From NCBI RefSeq assembly GCF_000026185.1, contig NC_010694.1, positions 3,782,001 to 3,846,000 on the forward strand: 64,000 nucleotides of DNA, written 5' to 3'. Below are positions 47,868 to 56,083 of the stretch, in pieces (positions within the stretch are counted from its first letter, which is position 1; each line of letters begins with the position of its first letter). Origin of the DNA: Erwinia tasmaniensis Et1/99 (GTDB lineage Bacteria > Pseudomonadota > Gammaproteobacteria > Enterobacterales > Enterobacteriaceae). Under the pieces are notes generated by a model that saw nothing but the letters and a program-made list of their open reading frames with translations, was not told the DNA's origin and made no database searches. A program made the translations under genes and the position numbers.

Positions 47868-48902
47868 ATGAACCTTAAAGCATCCAAAGCCACCATCAGC
47901 GATGTTGCTAAAGCCGCAAATACCGGAAAAACCAGCGTTTCCCGCTATCTTAACGGCGAGCTAAGCGCGCTTTCTACCGATCTCAAAACACGCATTGAAA
48001 GCGCCATAACCCAGCTTAACTATCATCCCAGCCAGATGGCGCGCGGTTTAAAACGCGGGCGTACTCGCTTAATTGGCCTGATTATCGCGGATATTACCAA
48101 TCCCTATTCAATCAACATGCTGAGCGGTATTGAAGCCGCCTGCCGCGCCAATGGCTTCACCCTGCTGATGTGTAATACCAATAATGAAATCGATCTGGAA
48201 CAGCACTACCTGAATCTGCTGAACAGCTACCAGGTTGAGGGGATTGTGGTTAACGCGGTAGGAATGCGCGAAGAGGCGCTGAACCAGCTACAGCAATCAC
48301 AGCTGCCGATGGTGTTAATCGACCGCAAAATTGCCGATTTCCATTGTGACGTCATTGGCCTGGATAACCATGCCGCTGCGCGGGAGGCAACCGAGCATCT
48401 GCTGGCACGAGGCTATCGTGCGCTGCTGTTTATCAGCGAACCGTTGGGCATGATCAATACCCGGCTGGAGCGCGTGCACAGCTTCCGTCAGCGCATGGCA
48501 CAGCAGCCAGATCGTGTCGCCGAGCTGGCCGAAGTTGCATTGGGTGACGCACAGCGGCTGGAGCAGGTGCTGCGCGATTTTTACCAGCACCACCATGATG
48601 CCCCCTGCGCGGTGATGGTGGTCAATGGCGCACTGACGCTACAGGTGGCACGCGCGTTGCGCCGTCTGGACCTCAGCTGGGGAGAGCACATCGGCCTGCT
48701 GGGCTTCGATGAACTGGACTGGGCCGAGCTGGCGGGCGTGGGGATCACCACGCTGAAGCAGCCCACGTGGCAAATGGGCTACGCCGCCCTTGAACAGGTA
48801 CTGAAGCGCATCGAAGGCGATGATGATCCGGTGCACGAACAGCTCTTTAGCGGCGAACTGATTGTGCGCGGTTCGACGGCCGGGAAAGCGGTAACGTTTT
48901 AG
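47868..48902 (+). CDS. ptxS: LacI-family repressor, PtxS-like (2-ketogluconate regulator)
   Basis: A 344-residue LacI/GalR regulator. The N-terminal HTH is TISDVAKAANTGKTSVSRYLNGELSALS, the hinge NYHPSQMARGLKRGRT, and a periplasmic-binding-protein-like ligand domain follows. Its function is assigned from the nearby kguEKTD genes and from a TGGAACCGGTTCCA operator before kguE that resembles the Pseudomonas PtxS box. An inserted phosphatase gene now separates it from the operon. GGGAG precedes the ATG. Confidence 0.78.
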   Translation: MNLKASKATISDVAKAANTGKTSVSRYLNGELSALSTDLKTRIESAITQLNYHPSQMARGLKRGRTRLIGLIIADITNPYSINMLSGIEAACRANGFTLLMCNTNNEIDLEQHYLNLLNSYQVEGIVVNAVGMREEALNQLQQSQLPMVLIDRKIADFHCDVIGLDNHAAAREATEHLLARGYRALLFISEPLGMINTRLERVHSFRQRMAQQPDRVAELAEVALGDAQRLEQVLRDFYQHHHDAPCAVMVVNGALTLQVARALRRLDLSWGEHIGLLGFDELDWAELAGVGITTLKQPTWQMGYAALEQVLKRIEGDDDPVHEQLFSGELIVRGSTAGKAVTF

Positions 48903-49067
48903 CCGCGTGAACGCCCGTGCCCACAGCCAGAATAATGCGGTGGGCAAATCATTCTTCGTTACCGCGGTCTTTTACATCCCGTTAGATGTCTTCTACCAGA
49001 CGAAGAAAACCGTAAAGCAGTTAATTTCCGATGATCGCGGTAAGCGACTGTGAGGGTGTTTCTCCGC

Positions 49068-50777
49068 TCATCGCTTATTGTTCTTTATCACGGCATCAAT
49101 CAGCCCCTGTACTTCATTTGATTCTTTAGAGCAAACAAACACCGGTAATAATTTATTGGGATCACCAATAGCACGGCTTCTTTTTAATTTATAGTGATCG
49201 ACACTTTTCGCAGAATGAAAATTTATTTCTTCTGCCATAAGATTAATTAATTTGTCATCCTGAAAAAAACTACGCGGTAAATCATAAGCATGAATCACTG
49301 GGATTGTGATACCCTTATCTTTAACGCAAAGATCCATCGAGTAAACACTGATATTTAAATCCTCAGCTAATTTCTTACTTCCTTCCTCCGTTGTTTCAAG
49401 TTTAATTCCGTCACCATAATCTTTCTCTTTAGTGAAAAAGTTATGCACACCTTCTATTAATAAGTTTTCTGTATGCTCGCCCAATATAACCATGACGGGA
49501 GTGCGGTTATCAAAAATACTTTTCATTAGTTCTCCCGAATGTTGAAGTGGAAGGAGGTCGACAACCATAGCGGCACTTTTATATTCGCCGTCATCTTTGC
49601 TTTTAAACATGATTGTTTTACCAAAAATATTTTCAAAAGTTCCCGCGTTCCTTACGCCACGGGCATCAATGATGGCTTGACCGTTTTCGTTATTCTTTTT
49701 TCTCAGAAGAGGGGGCACTGGAAACGCAGGATAGACGGTTTTTGAAGGAGCGGCGCTTTTATCGTCACCCTCCGCGCTTTGGATCGTTTTTAACAATCCT
49801 GATGTTCGCGGCGGCGTTTTACTCTCTGGTTCATCTTCTTTGAGCACTGGCCACCCTTTGGCCACGGCCATTTCTATTAAACAATCTCTCTGCTCGTTGG
49901 TTTGAACCATATGCCCATTTCTGCATTCCCGCGCATCGACTATCGCTCTTTCCACGCTGACATCGTTATTCATGGCCAGGGCGCAAAGAACCACCCCGGT
50001 ACGCCCGACACCCGCACGGCAGTGTATAACCGGTACGCCTTCATTTCCCTCTTGCGCATTTTTGATGCTGTCTATAAGCTGCCTGGTTGCCTCTGGGCTT
50101 AAAGTCCCATGATCTGGCCAATTAGTGACATGGTGTACGTTAACTGAGAAATCATTTTTTTGACTCTGGATAAGCAGATCATAAGTCTCCACCTTTGTCT
50201 TATCGGCCAACTCGTAGGCTTCAGTTTTGTTAGATCTGGTGGTCATCTCACCATAATCATCCGAACGGTGAAAATAGTTGTGCATTTCTTTACTCTGATT
50301 ATTGATTTCGGCCTCCGATGCGAGAACCACGATCAAGGGCGTGTTTTGTTGCACTATCATTTCAAGAAAACTCTGTATCTGTTCCTTTAAGGGATATTGG
50401 GTGGCGATGGCAATTTTTTTATTATCGATAGTGATATTGTTAGCATGAAGGCCATGACCTACCCGAGTTTCGACTCTTGATGATATATCTTTGAAAAGAT
50501 TAACCACCTTATTCCCCTCAATAAAATAGCGAGGATCATTATCACCAGAAGGTTTTAACCGGTATTTTACATCCTCAAGGAGGATTTTTAAGGTCAAAGA
50601 TTTGTCATCTTTTTTATTTTCTAATAAGTCCAATTTCAAGGTAAGTTTTTTTTGTGTGTTGCTGGTTTTTCGCAGATGACACACAACCGAATTTTCTGGC
50701 GCCATGACATAATCTTTCGAATGACTTGGTATATCTTGGGTAGGCTGGGAGGGTTGTTGTTGATTTTCGATTCTCAT
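49068..50777 (-). CDS. Tandem protein tyrosine phosphatase, candidate type III effector
   Basis: A 569-residue protein. The N-terminus is Gln/Pro/Ser-rich and lacks a Sec signal, like type III secretion signals. Domain 1 (about 85-305) is a complete classical PTP: WPD loop NWPDHG (W220-D222), P-loop HCRAGVGRTG (C253, R259) and Q-loop VQTNEQ. Domain 2 (about 355-569) repeats the fold (TPLIVVL/TPVMVIL, MHNYFHRSDDYGE/VHNFFTKEKDYGD), but the P-loop is VCSKESNEVQ, with Cys kept and the Arg replaced by Glu, and the WPD is YDLP. The ATG at 50777 has AAGG upstream; a GTG at 50786 does not. AT-rich, and inserted between ptxS and kguE. Related proteins are SptP, YopH and HopAO1. No hrp box was found. 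Confidence 0.88.
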   Translation of the reverse strand: MRIENQQQPSQPTQDIPSHSKDYVMAPENSVVCHLRKTSNTQKKLTLKLDLLENKKDDKSLTLKILLEDVKYRLKPSGDNDPRYFIEGNKVVNLFKDISSRVETRVGHGLHANNITIDNKKIAIATQYPLKEQIQSFLEMIVQQNTPLIVVLASEAEINNQSKEMHNYFHRSDDYGEMTTRSNKTEAYELADKTKVETYDLLIQSQKNDFSVNVHHVTNWPDHGTLSPEATRQLIDSIKNAQEGNEGVPVIHCRAGVGRTGVVLCALAMNNDVSVERAIVDARECRNGHMVQTNEQRDCLIEMAVAKGWPVLKEDEPESKTPPRTSGLLKTIQSAEGDDKSAAPSKTVYPAFPVPPLLRKKNNENGQAIIDARGVRNAGTFENIFGKTIMFKSKDDGEYKSAAMVVDLLPLQHSGELMKSIFDNRTPVMVILGEHTENLLIEGVHNFFTKEKDYGDGIKLETTEEGSKKLAEDLNISVYSMDLCVKDKGITIPVIHAYDLPRSFFQDDKLINLMAEEINFHSAKSVDHYKLKRSRAIGDPNKLLPVFVCSKESNEVQGLIDAVIKNNKR

Positions 50778-51313
50778 CGCCGTCACCTTATAATGATTAT
50801 TATTAAATTAAAAACGTGTATTTTCCCGAAGCCACTTTCCTTCCTGATATCAGGCACCTCTTCCACAGCCAACAAAAAATCGGTCGTCTCATATTAATCA
50901 ATATTGCAATGATAATGGCGGCGGAATATACCAAATAACAACACTACTCCTGCATCAGGCTGAATACAATTTCACGTAAAATCGCTCATTACCTTACAGA
51001 TAAGCGGATAAAATATTTAATTTTCTAACTAAAACTATTTATCGACAAGAGCGATTAAAAAGATGACTGGTAGCTGAATAACCATTTTTTCCTCCCTCAC
51101 AGGAGGTGTTATTTATTGTTATTTTCCACAGCCTTTTTTCACCCTATACGATAATCGTATGCCCCTGCGAAACGGGCATAAGAGCCTGTTTTTGCCATTT
51201 TCCTGATTGCCCCCCGTTACCGACCGTCCCCCCTGTCATTTTAAGAAAAATCCCCACCTAAAAATAACAACATCGTGAGCGTCATCATAAGTTACATCTC
51301 TGTATCTTTCCTT

Positions 51314-51327
51314 TGGAACCGGTTCCA
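51314..51327. promoter_or_regulatory. PtxS/LacI-type operator upstream of kguE
   Basis: Perfect 14-nt palindrome TGGAACCGGTTCCA with a central CCGG, 31 nt before the kguE start. It resembles the Pseudomonas PtxS box (TGAAACCGGTTTCA). The rest of the 581-nt gap 50778-51358 is AT-rich with no gene seen and contains the phosphatase promoter. Confidence 0.85.
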
Positions 51328-51358
51328 TCTACGCTTTTCTAATGTAAATGGAGGGATC

Positions 51359-52108
51359 ATGAAGAGAGATGTGATTGTCGTTACCGCTGCTTACGGTCAG
51401 CAGCAGGTGAGCGCACTGGGCGGCCAGCAGGCGCTGCTGCCAATTATTGCCGCCGCCGGGGCCGACGGCGTGGAGATCCGCCGGGAACTGTTTACCCCGC
51501 AACAGCTGACGCAGTTACCGCAGCTGGCGCAGGCCATCGCGGATTCACGGCTGACGGCGTTTTATTCGGTGCCGGAAGCGCTATTTATGTCGGATGGTTC
51601 GCTTAACCCGCGGCTGGATCTGCACTTCGCTGAAGCGCAGCAGCTCAACGCGCGCATGCTGAAATACTCACTCGGCCATTTCCAGCCGGGCTTTGATGGC
51701 AGCGAACTGCGTGACAGGCTGGCGGGAAAAACGGTACGGCTGGTGGTGGAAAACGACCAGACCGACTGCGGCAGGCTGACCGCCATCGAGCGTTTTTTCC
51801 ACGCCGATGAAAAGGATCGCATCATCAACGGCATGACGTTTGATATCGGCAACTGGCTGTGGGTCGGTGACCAGCCGCTCGCCGCGGCCAAGTCTCTGAG
51901 CCGCTATGTTCACTACATCCATGTGAAAGCCGCAGCGCCGTATGGTGACAGATGGCGGGCTTTGCCTCTCGACAAGGCCGATAACCTGTGGCGTGACACG
52001 CTGGCGTTACTGCCTGCCGACGCGCCGCGTGCCATTGAGTTTCCGCTGGAAGGTCCCGACCTGGTGGCCATTACCCGGCATTACGTTGACCAGCTGCGCG
52101 AGGGATAG
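51359..52108 (+). CDS. kguE: TIM-barrel sugar phosphate isomerase/epimerase KguE
   Basis: A 249-residue xylose-isomerase-like TIM-barrel protein (GADGVEIRRELF, VRLVVENDQTD, GMTFDIGNWLWVGD, YVHYIHVKAA). It is the first gene of kguEKTD, as in Pseudomonas; the biochemical role of KguE is not clearly established. GGAGG precedes the ATG at 51359. A LacI-type operator lies just upstream. Confidence 0.82.
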   Translation: MKRDVIVVTAAYGQQQVSALGGQQALLPIIAAAGADGVEIRRELFTPQQLTQLPQLAQAIADSRLTAFYSVPEALFMSDGSLNPRLDLHFAEAQQLNARMLKYSLGHFQPGFDGSELRDRLAGKTVRLVVENDQTDCGRLTAIERFFHADEKDRIINGMTFDIGNWLWVGDQPLAAAKSLSRYVHYIHVKAAAPYGDRWRALPLDKADNLWRDTLALLPADAPRAIEFPLEGPDLVAITRHYVDQLREG

Positions 52109-52111
52109 ATC

Positions 52112-53065
52112 ATGACTATTGATGCCAACGGCACGTTGGATGTTGTCACCATCGGTGAAGCGATGGCGATGTTTGTGGCGGATGAAGCGGGCGATCTCGC
52201 CAGCGCAAACCATTTCACCAAACGCATCGCGGGGGCAGAGCTGAATGTGGCGATCGGACTGGCGCGCCTCGGTCTGAAAGTGGGCTGGGTCAGCCGTATT
52301 GGTGACGACTCTTTTGGCCGATTCGCCTGCCAGCAGCTGGATCGGGAAGGCGTGGATCGTCGCCGGGTGACGTTGGATAAGCGTTACTCCACCGGTTTTC
52401 AGCTAAAATCGAAGGTTGAGGATGGCTCCGATCCGCGGGTGGAGTATTTCCGTAAAGGCTCCGCCGCCAGCCATCTCTCACAGCAAGATTTCGATCGTGA
52501 CTACTTCGGCAGCGCACGCCATCTGCACCTGAGCGGCGTCGCGGCGGCAATATCCCATGACTCGCTGGCCCTGTCGCTTTATGCTGCACGCGAAATGAAA
52601 GCGATGGGCAAAACCCTCTCTTTTGACCCCAATCTGCGTCCGGTGCTGTGGCCAAGCGAGCAGGAGATGGTCAGGCAGCTGAACAATCTGGCGCAGTATG
52701 CCGACTGGGTGCTGCCGGGCATAAGTGAAGGTAAGATCCTTACCGGTTACCATCAGCCGGAGGCCATCGCCGATTTTTATCTGGCAATGGGCGTTAAGGC
52801 GGTCGTGATTAAGACCGGCGACGACGGGGCTTGGTATAAAACCGCTGAAGGTGACAGCGGGCAGGTGGCCGCGGTGAAAACCGATAACGTGATTGATACC
52901 GTGGGCGCCGGTGATGGCTTTGCCGTTGGCGTTATCAGCGCCCTGCTGGAAGGAAAGTCGTTACCCGCAGCCGTACTGCGCGGCAACAAAATCGGTTCGC
53001 TGGCGATCCAGGCCATTGGCGACAGCGAAGGATTGCCAACGCGCGCCCTTTTAGGTGATTTCTAA
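52112..53065 (+). CDS. kguK: 2-ketogluconate kinase KguK (PfkB family)
   Basis: A 317-residue ribokinase-family sugar kinase. Signatures are FTKRIAGAELNVAIGLARLG near the N-terminus and DTVGAGDGFAVGVISALLEG (catalytic Asp, anion hole) near the C-terminus. In context it phosphorylates 2-keto-D-gluconate to 6-phospho-2-ketogluconate. Alone the sequence would also fit 2-keto-3-deoxygluconate kinase (KdgK). It begins 3 nt after kguE. Confidence 0.85.
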   Translation: MTIDANGTLDVVTIGEAMAMFVADEAGDLASANHFTKRIAGAELNVAIGLARLGLKVGWVSRIGDDSFGRFACQQLDREGVDRRRVTLDKRYSTGFQLKSKVEDGSDPRVEYFRKGSAASHLSQQDFDRDYFGSARHLHLSGVAAAISHDSLALSLYAAREMKAMGKTLSFDPNLRPVLWPSEQEMVRQLNNLAQYADWVLPGISEGKILTGYHQPEAIADFYLAMGVKAVVIKTGDDGAWYKTAEGDSGQVAAVKTDNVIDTVGAGDGFAVGVISALLEGKSLPAAVLRGNKIGSLAIQAIGDSEGLPTRALLGDF

Positions 53066-53140
53066 GCGCCAGCCCTGACCGGAACATAACAAAACCGCAT
53101 CGCCCACCCTACAAGAGAATGCGGCTACCGAGGAAGAACT

Positions 53141-54430
53141 ATGAGCAATCAGAAAATCGCGCCAAAACGCTGGTGGTATATCATGCCCATCGTGTTCATC
53201 ACCTACAGCCTGGCTTATCTGGACCGTGCCAATTTCAGCTTTGCCTCCGCTGCGGGGATCAATGAAGACCTCGGTATCACCCACGGCGTATCGTCCCTGC
53301 TGGGCGCGCTGTTCTTTCTCGGTTACTTCTTTTTTCAAATCCCCGGGGCCATCTATGCCGAACGACGCAGCGTTAAAAAGCTGGTGTTCTGGTGCCTGAT
53401 CTTGTGGGGCATTTGCGCCACGCTAACCGGGCTGGTGAGCAATATTCCGATGCTGGCGGCAATCCGCTTTACGCTGGGCGTGGTAGAAGCGGCGGTCATG
53501 CCGGCGATGCTGATTTATATCAGCAACTGGTTCGTCAAATCAGAGCGCTCACGCGCCAATACCTTTTTGATGCTGGGTAATCCGGTTACCGTGCTGTGGA
53601 TGTCCGTGGTCTCCGGCTATTTGATTAACGCCTTCGGCTGGCGCGAGATGTTTATTATTGAGGGCTTTCCGGCGGTGATCTGGGCGGTAGCCTGGTGGTT
53701 CCTGGTGCAGGATAAACCGGCACAGGCGAAGTGGCTGAGCGATAGCGAAAAAGCCGCGCTGCATGCTCAGCTGGAGAAAGAGCAGGAAAACCTGAAGGCG
53801 GTACGCAATTACTCCGAGGCGTTTAAATCGCGCAACGTCATTATTTTGTGCACCCAATATTTTTGCTGGAGTATCGGCGTATACGGCTTTGTGCTGTGGC
53901 TGCCGTCCATTCTGCGTAACGGCACGCAGATGGGGATGGTCGAAGCCGGCTGGCTTTCTTCAGTACCTTACCTGGCGGCGACCGTGGCCATGATTATTGT
54001 CTCCTGGGCATCGGATAAGTTACAGAACCGCAAACTGTTTGTCTGGCCGCTGCTGCTGATTGGTGCGCTGGCATTTATCGCATCGTACCTGGTCGGGTCT
54101 GGCAATTTCTGGCTGTCCTATGCGCTGCTGGTGCTGGCCGGGGCCGCCATGTATGCCCCCTACGGCCCGTTTTTTGCCATTATTCCGGAAATGCTGCCGC
54201 GTAACGTTGCCGGCGGCGCAATGGCCCTGATCAACGCCATGGGCGCGCTGGGTTCATTCCTCGGCTCTTGGGTAGTGGGTTATCTCAACGGGGCGACCGG
54301 AAGCCCGGCCGTATCCTACATCTTTATGGGAGGTGCTCTGCTGGCGGCGGTTTGTCTGACGCTGATCGTCAAACCGGCGCAGGAGAAGCATTCACCCCTT
54401 CCTCATGGTGCGCTATCGTCAAAAGGGTAG
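53141..54430 (+). CDS. kguT: 2-ketogluconate transporter KguT (MFS, anion:cation symporter type)
   Basis: A 429-residue major facilitator with about 12 helices. SLAYLDRANFSFASAAGINEDLGI is the signature of the anion:cation symporter family, which includes glucarate, galactarate and 2-ketogluconate carriers. GAGGAAG precedes the ATG. Its substrate is inferred from the kgu operon. Confidence 0.85.
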   Translation: MSNQKIAPKRWWYIMPIVFITYSLAYLDRANFSFASAAGINEDLGITHGVSSLLGALFFLGYFFFQIPGAIYAERRSVKKLVFWCLILWGICATLTGLVSNIPMLAAIRFTLGVVEAAVMPAMLIYISNWFVKSERSRANTFLMLGNPVTVLWMSVVSGYLINAFGWREMFIIEGFPAVIWAVAWWFLVQDKPAQAKWLSDSEKAALHAQLEKEQENLKAVRNYSEAFKSRNVIILCTQYFCWSIGVYGFVLWLPSILRNGTQMGMVEAGWLSSVPYLAATVAMIIVSWASDKLQNRKLFVWPLLLIGALAFIASYLVGSGNFWLSYALLVLAGAAMYAPYGPFFAIIPEMLPRNVAGGAMALINAMGALGSFLGSWVVGYLNGATGSPAVSYIFMGGALLAAVCLTLIVKPAQEKHSPLPHGALSSKG

Positions 54431-54472
54431 CAGTAACACTGACTCATCTACTTAATTAACAGGGATCACGGT

Positions 54473-55438
54473 ATGAAACCTTCTGTCGTTCTGTATAAAT
54501 CGTTACCAGAAGACCTGCGCGCACGGCTGGATGAACATTGTCATGTGACCGAAATTAACGGGCTAACCGCGGAGAATATCGCCAAACACGAAGACGTTTT
54601 CCGCCAGGCAGAAGGCATCCTCGGTTCCGGTGGCAAGGTCGATGCAGAATTTTTACGCCAGGCGCCGAAGCTGCGCGTGGCATCCAGCATCTCCGTTGGC
54701 TATGACAATTTTGACGTGGCGGCGTTAAACGATCGCGGCGTGCTGCTGATGCACACACCCACGGTGCTGACCGAAACCGTTGCCGATACCATGATGGCGC
54801 TGGTGTTGAGTAGCGCACGCCGCGTGGTGGAAATGGCGGAACGCGTTAAATCCGGCGAGTGGCGCGGCAGCATTTCCTCCGACTGGTTTGGCATTGACGT
54901 GCACCACAAAAAGCTGGGTATTCTCGGCATGGGTCGCATCGGGCTGGCGCTGGCACAGCGCGCCCATCTCGGCTTCGGTATGCCCATCCTCTACAACGCC
55001 CGTAAGCATCATGATGAGGCCGAGCAGCGTTTTGATGCTGAGTACTGCGACCTGGATACGCTGCTGGCCGAGTCGGATTTTCTCTGCATCAGCCTGCCGC
55101 TGACGGAGCAGACCCACCATCTGATTGGTCGCGAGCAGCTGGCAAAAATGAAGCGCAGCGCCATACTGATCAACGCCGGGCGTGGCCCGGTGGTCGACGA
55201 GCAGGCGCTGATTGCGGCGCTGAAGGATGGCACCCTGCATGCCGCCGGGCTGGATGTCTTTGAGCAGGAGCCGCTGCCCGTCAGTTCGGAGCTGCTGGCG
55301 CTGCGCAATGTCGTTGCGTTGCCGCATATTGGTTCCGCCACCCATGAAACGCGCTACGGTATGGCGAAAGATGCGGTAGATAATCTGATTGCCGCACTGA
55401 ACGGCAAGGTTGAGAAGAACTGCGTGAATCCCCGTTAA
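54473..55438 (+). CDS. kguD: 2-ketogluconate-6-phosphate reductase KguD (2-hydroxyacid dehydrogenase family)
   Basis: A 321-residue D-isomer-specific 2-hydroxyacid dehydrogenase. The Rossmann motif [13 protein letters not shown] is followed by catalytic Arg in [16 protein letters not shown], Glu in [13 protein letters not shown] and His in [12 protein letters not shown]. In context it reduces 6-phospho-2-ketogluconate to 6-phosphogluconate. It is also close to GhrB/TkrA of E. coli, which acts on free 2-ketogluconate. Last gene of the operon, followed by a terminator. Confidence 0.85.
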   Translation: MKPSVVLYKSLPEDLRARLDEHCHVTEINGLTAENIAKHEDVFRQAEGILGSGGKVDAEFLRQAPKLRVASSISVGYDNFDVAALNDRGVLLMHTPTVLTETVADTMMALVLSSARRVVEMAERVKSGEWRGSISSDWFGIDVHHKKLGILGMGRIGLALAQRAHLGFGMPILYNARKHHDEAEQRFDAEYCDLDTLLAESDFLCISLPLTEQTHHLIGREQLAKMKRSAILINAGRGPVVDEQALIAALKDGTLHAAGLDVFEQEPLPVSSELLALRNVVALPHIGSATHETRYGMAKDAVDNLIAALNGKVEKNCVNPR

Positions 55439-55490
55439 CGGTGTTCAGGGCACAACCGCAGTGTGCCTGTTCCGCAGCGCCCATCCGTCA

Positions 55491-55514
55491 AAAAGGTCGC
55501 CATCGCGACCTTTT
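55491..55514 (+). terminator. Terminator of the kgu operon
   Basis: Perfect stem AAAAGGTCGC-CATC-GCGACCTTTT followed by GTTCTTTT, 53 nt after the kguD stop. Confidence 0.92.
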
Positions 55515-55659
55515 GTTCTTTTACCATTCTGTCCGGGCGTTGCGGCAACCCTTGCCGGAGTATGTCCTGTACTGACGATGCAGATGACTTACCGGCAGTG
55601 GAACGAACGTGAAGTCGCCATCATCTTAATAGAGAGAAACGACGTCTTGGATGTATGCG

Positions 55660-55938
55660 CTATTTCTTCTTCGGCGCAGAACAGACATCGAACACGGTTG
55701 TCTTTCCTATATGAACACCTTTGACTCCAGATATCGTCATATTGCCTGCTTTATCTCTAGTCACTCCTCCCCCTCCTTTTTTTTCAGCTCCGTCGCCGCT
55801 TCGCTGGTTATTTTTTGGTTGAGAGCTGTTTCCCACCCCTTTTAACGAACGGGTAAATGCGTCTTGGGGACCGTTTGCGCCCTCTGTTGTTCGATAAGTT
55901 CCAGAGATCGAACCCTCAGTTTTTGCCACTCCACGCAT
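55660..55938 (-). CDS. Small hypothetical protein, Gly/Lys/Ser-rich
   Basis: A 92-residue protein of unknown family. A strong AGGAGG lies 7 nt before the ATG at 55938, good evidence for translation. It has no signal peptide or membrane helix. It is polar and probably disordered (EGSISGTYRTTEGANGPQDAF, KKGGGGVTRDKAGN), with a C-terminal segment containing a single Cys and a KKK end. An inverted repeat lies in its leader. It lies beside the kgu operon near the phosphatase gene, so a secreted or accessory role is possible but unproven. Confidence 0.65.
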   Translation of the reverse strand: MRGVAKTEGSISGTYRTTEGANGPQDAFTRSLKGVGNSSQPKNNQRSGDGAEKKGGGGVTRDKAGNMTISGVKGVHIGKTTVFDVCSAPKKK

Positions 55939-55959
55939 GATATTACCTCCTGTAAATGT

Positions 55960-55983
55960 CTGGATGTAAAAAACTACATCCAG
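55960..55983. promoter_or_regulatory. Inverted repeat in the leader of the small orphan gene
   Basis: Perfect 9-bp arms CTGGATGTA / TACATCCAG around a 6-nt spacer, 22 nt before the start codon. It may be a repressor site or a leader hairpin close to the ribosome binding site. Confidence 0.7.
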
Positions 55984-56083
55984 TCTACCGCTGGCTCTAT
56001 ATACGTGAGGTGTACCACCCTGGTTAAAACGTGTGCAACCGCAGAACCCGGTAACCTGCACTTCCGTCCAGACGCAGCGCTGA

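Noticed and set aside
50778..51358. hrp box (GGAACC-N15/16-CCAC) upstream of the phosphatase gene
   Set aside because: No pair of half-sites with the right spacing was found on the gene's strand; the GGAACC seen at 51315 belongs to the kgu operator palindrome.
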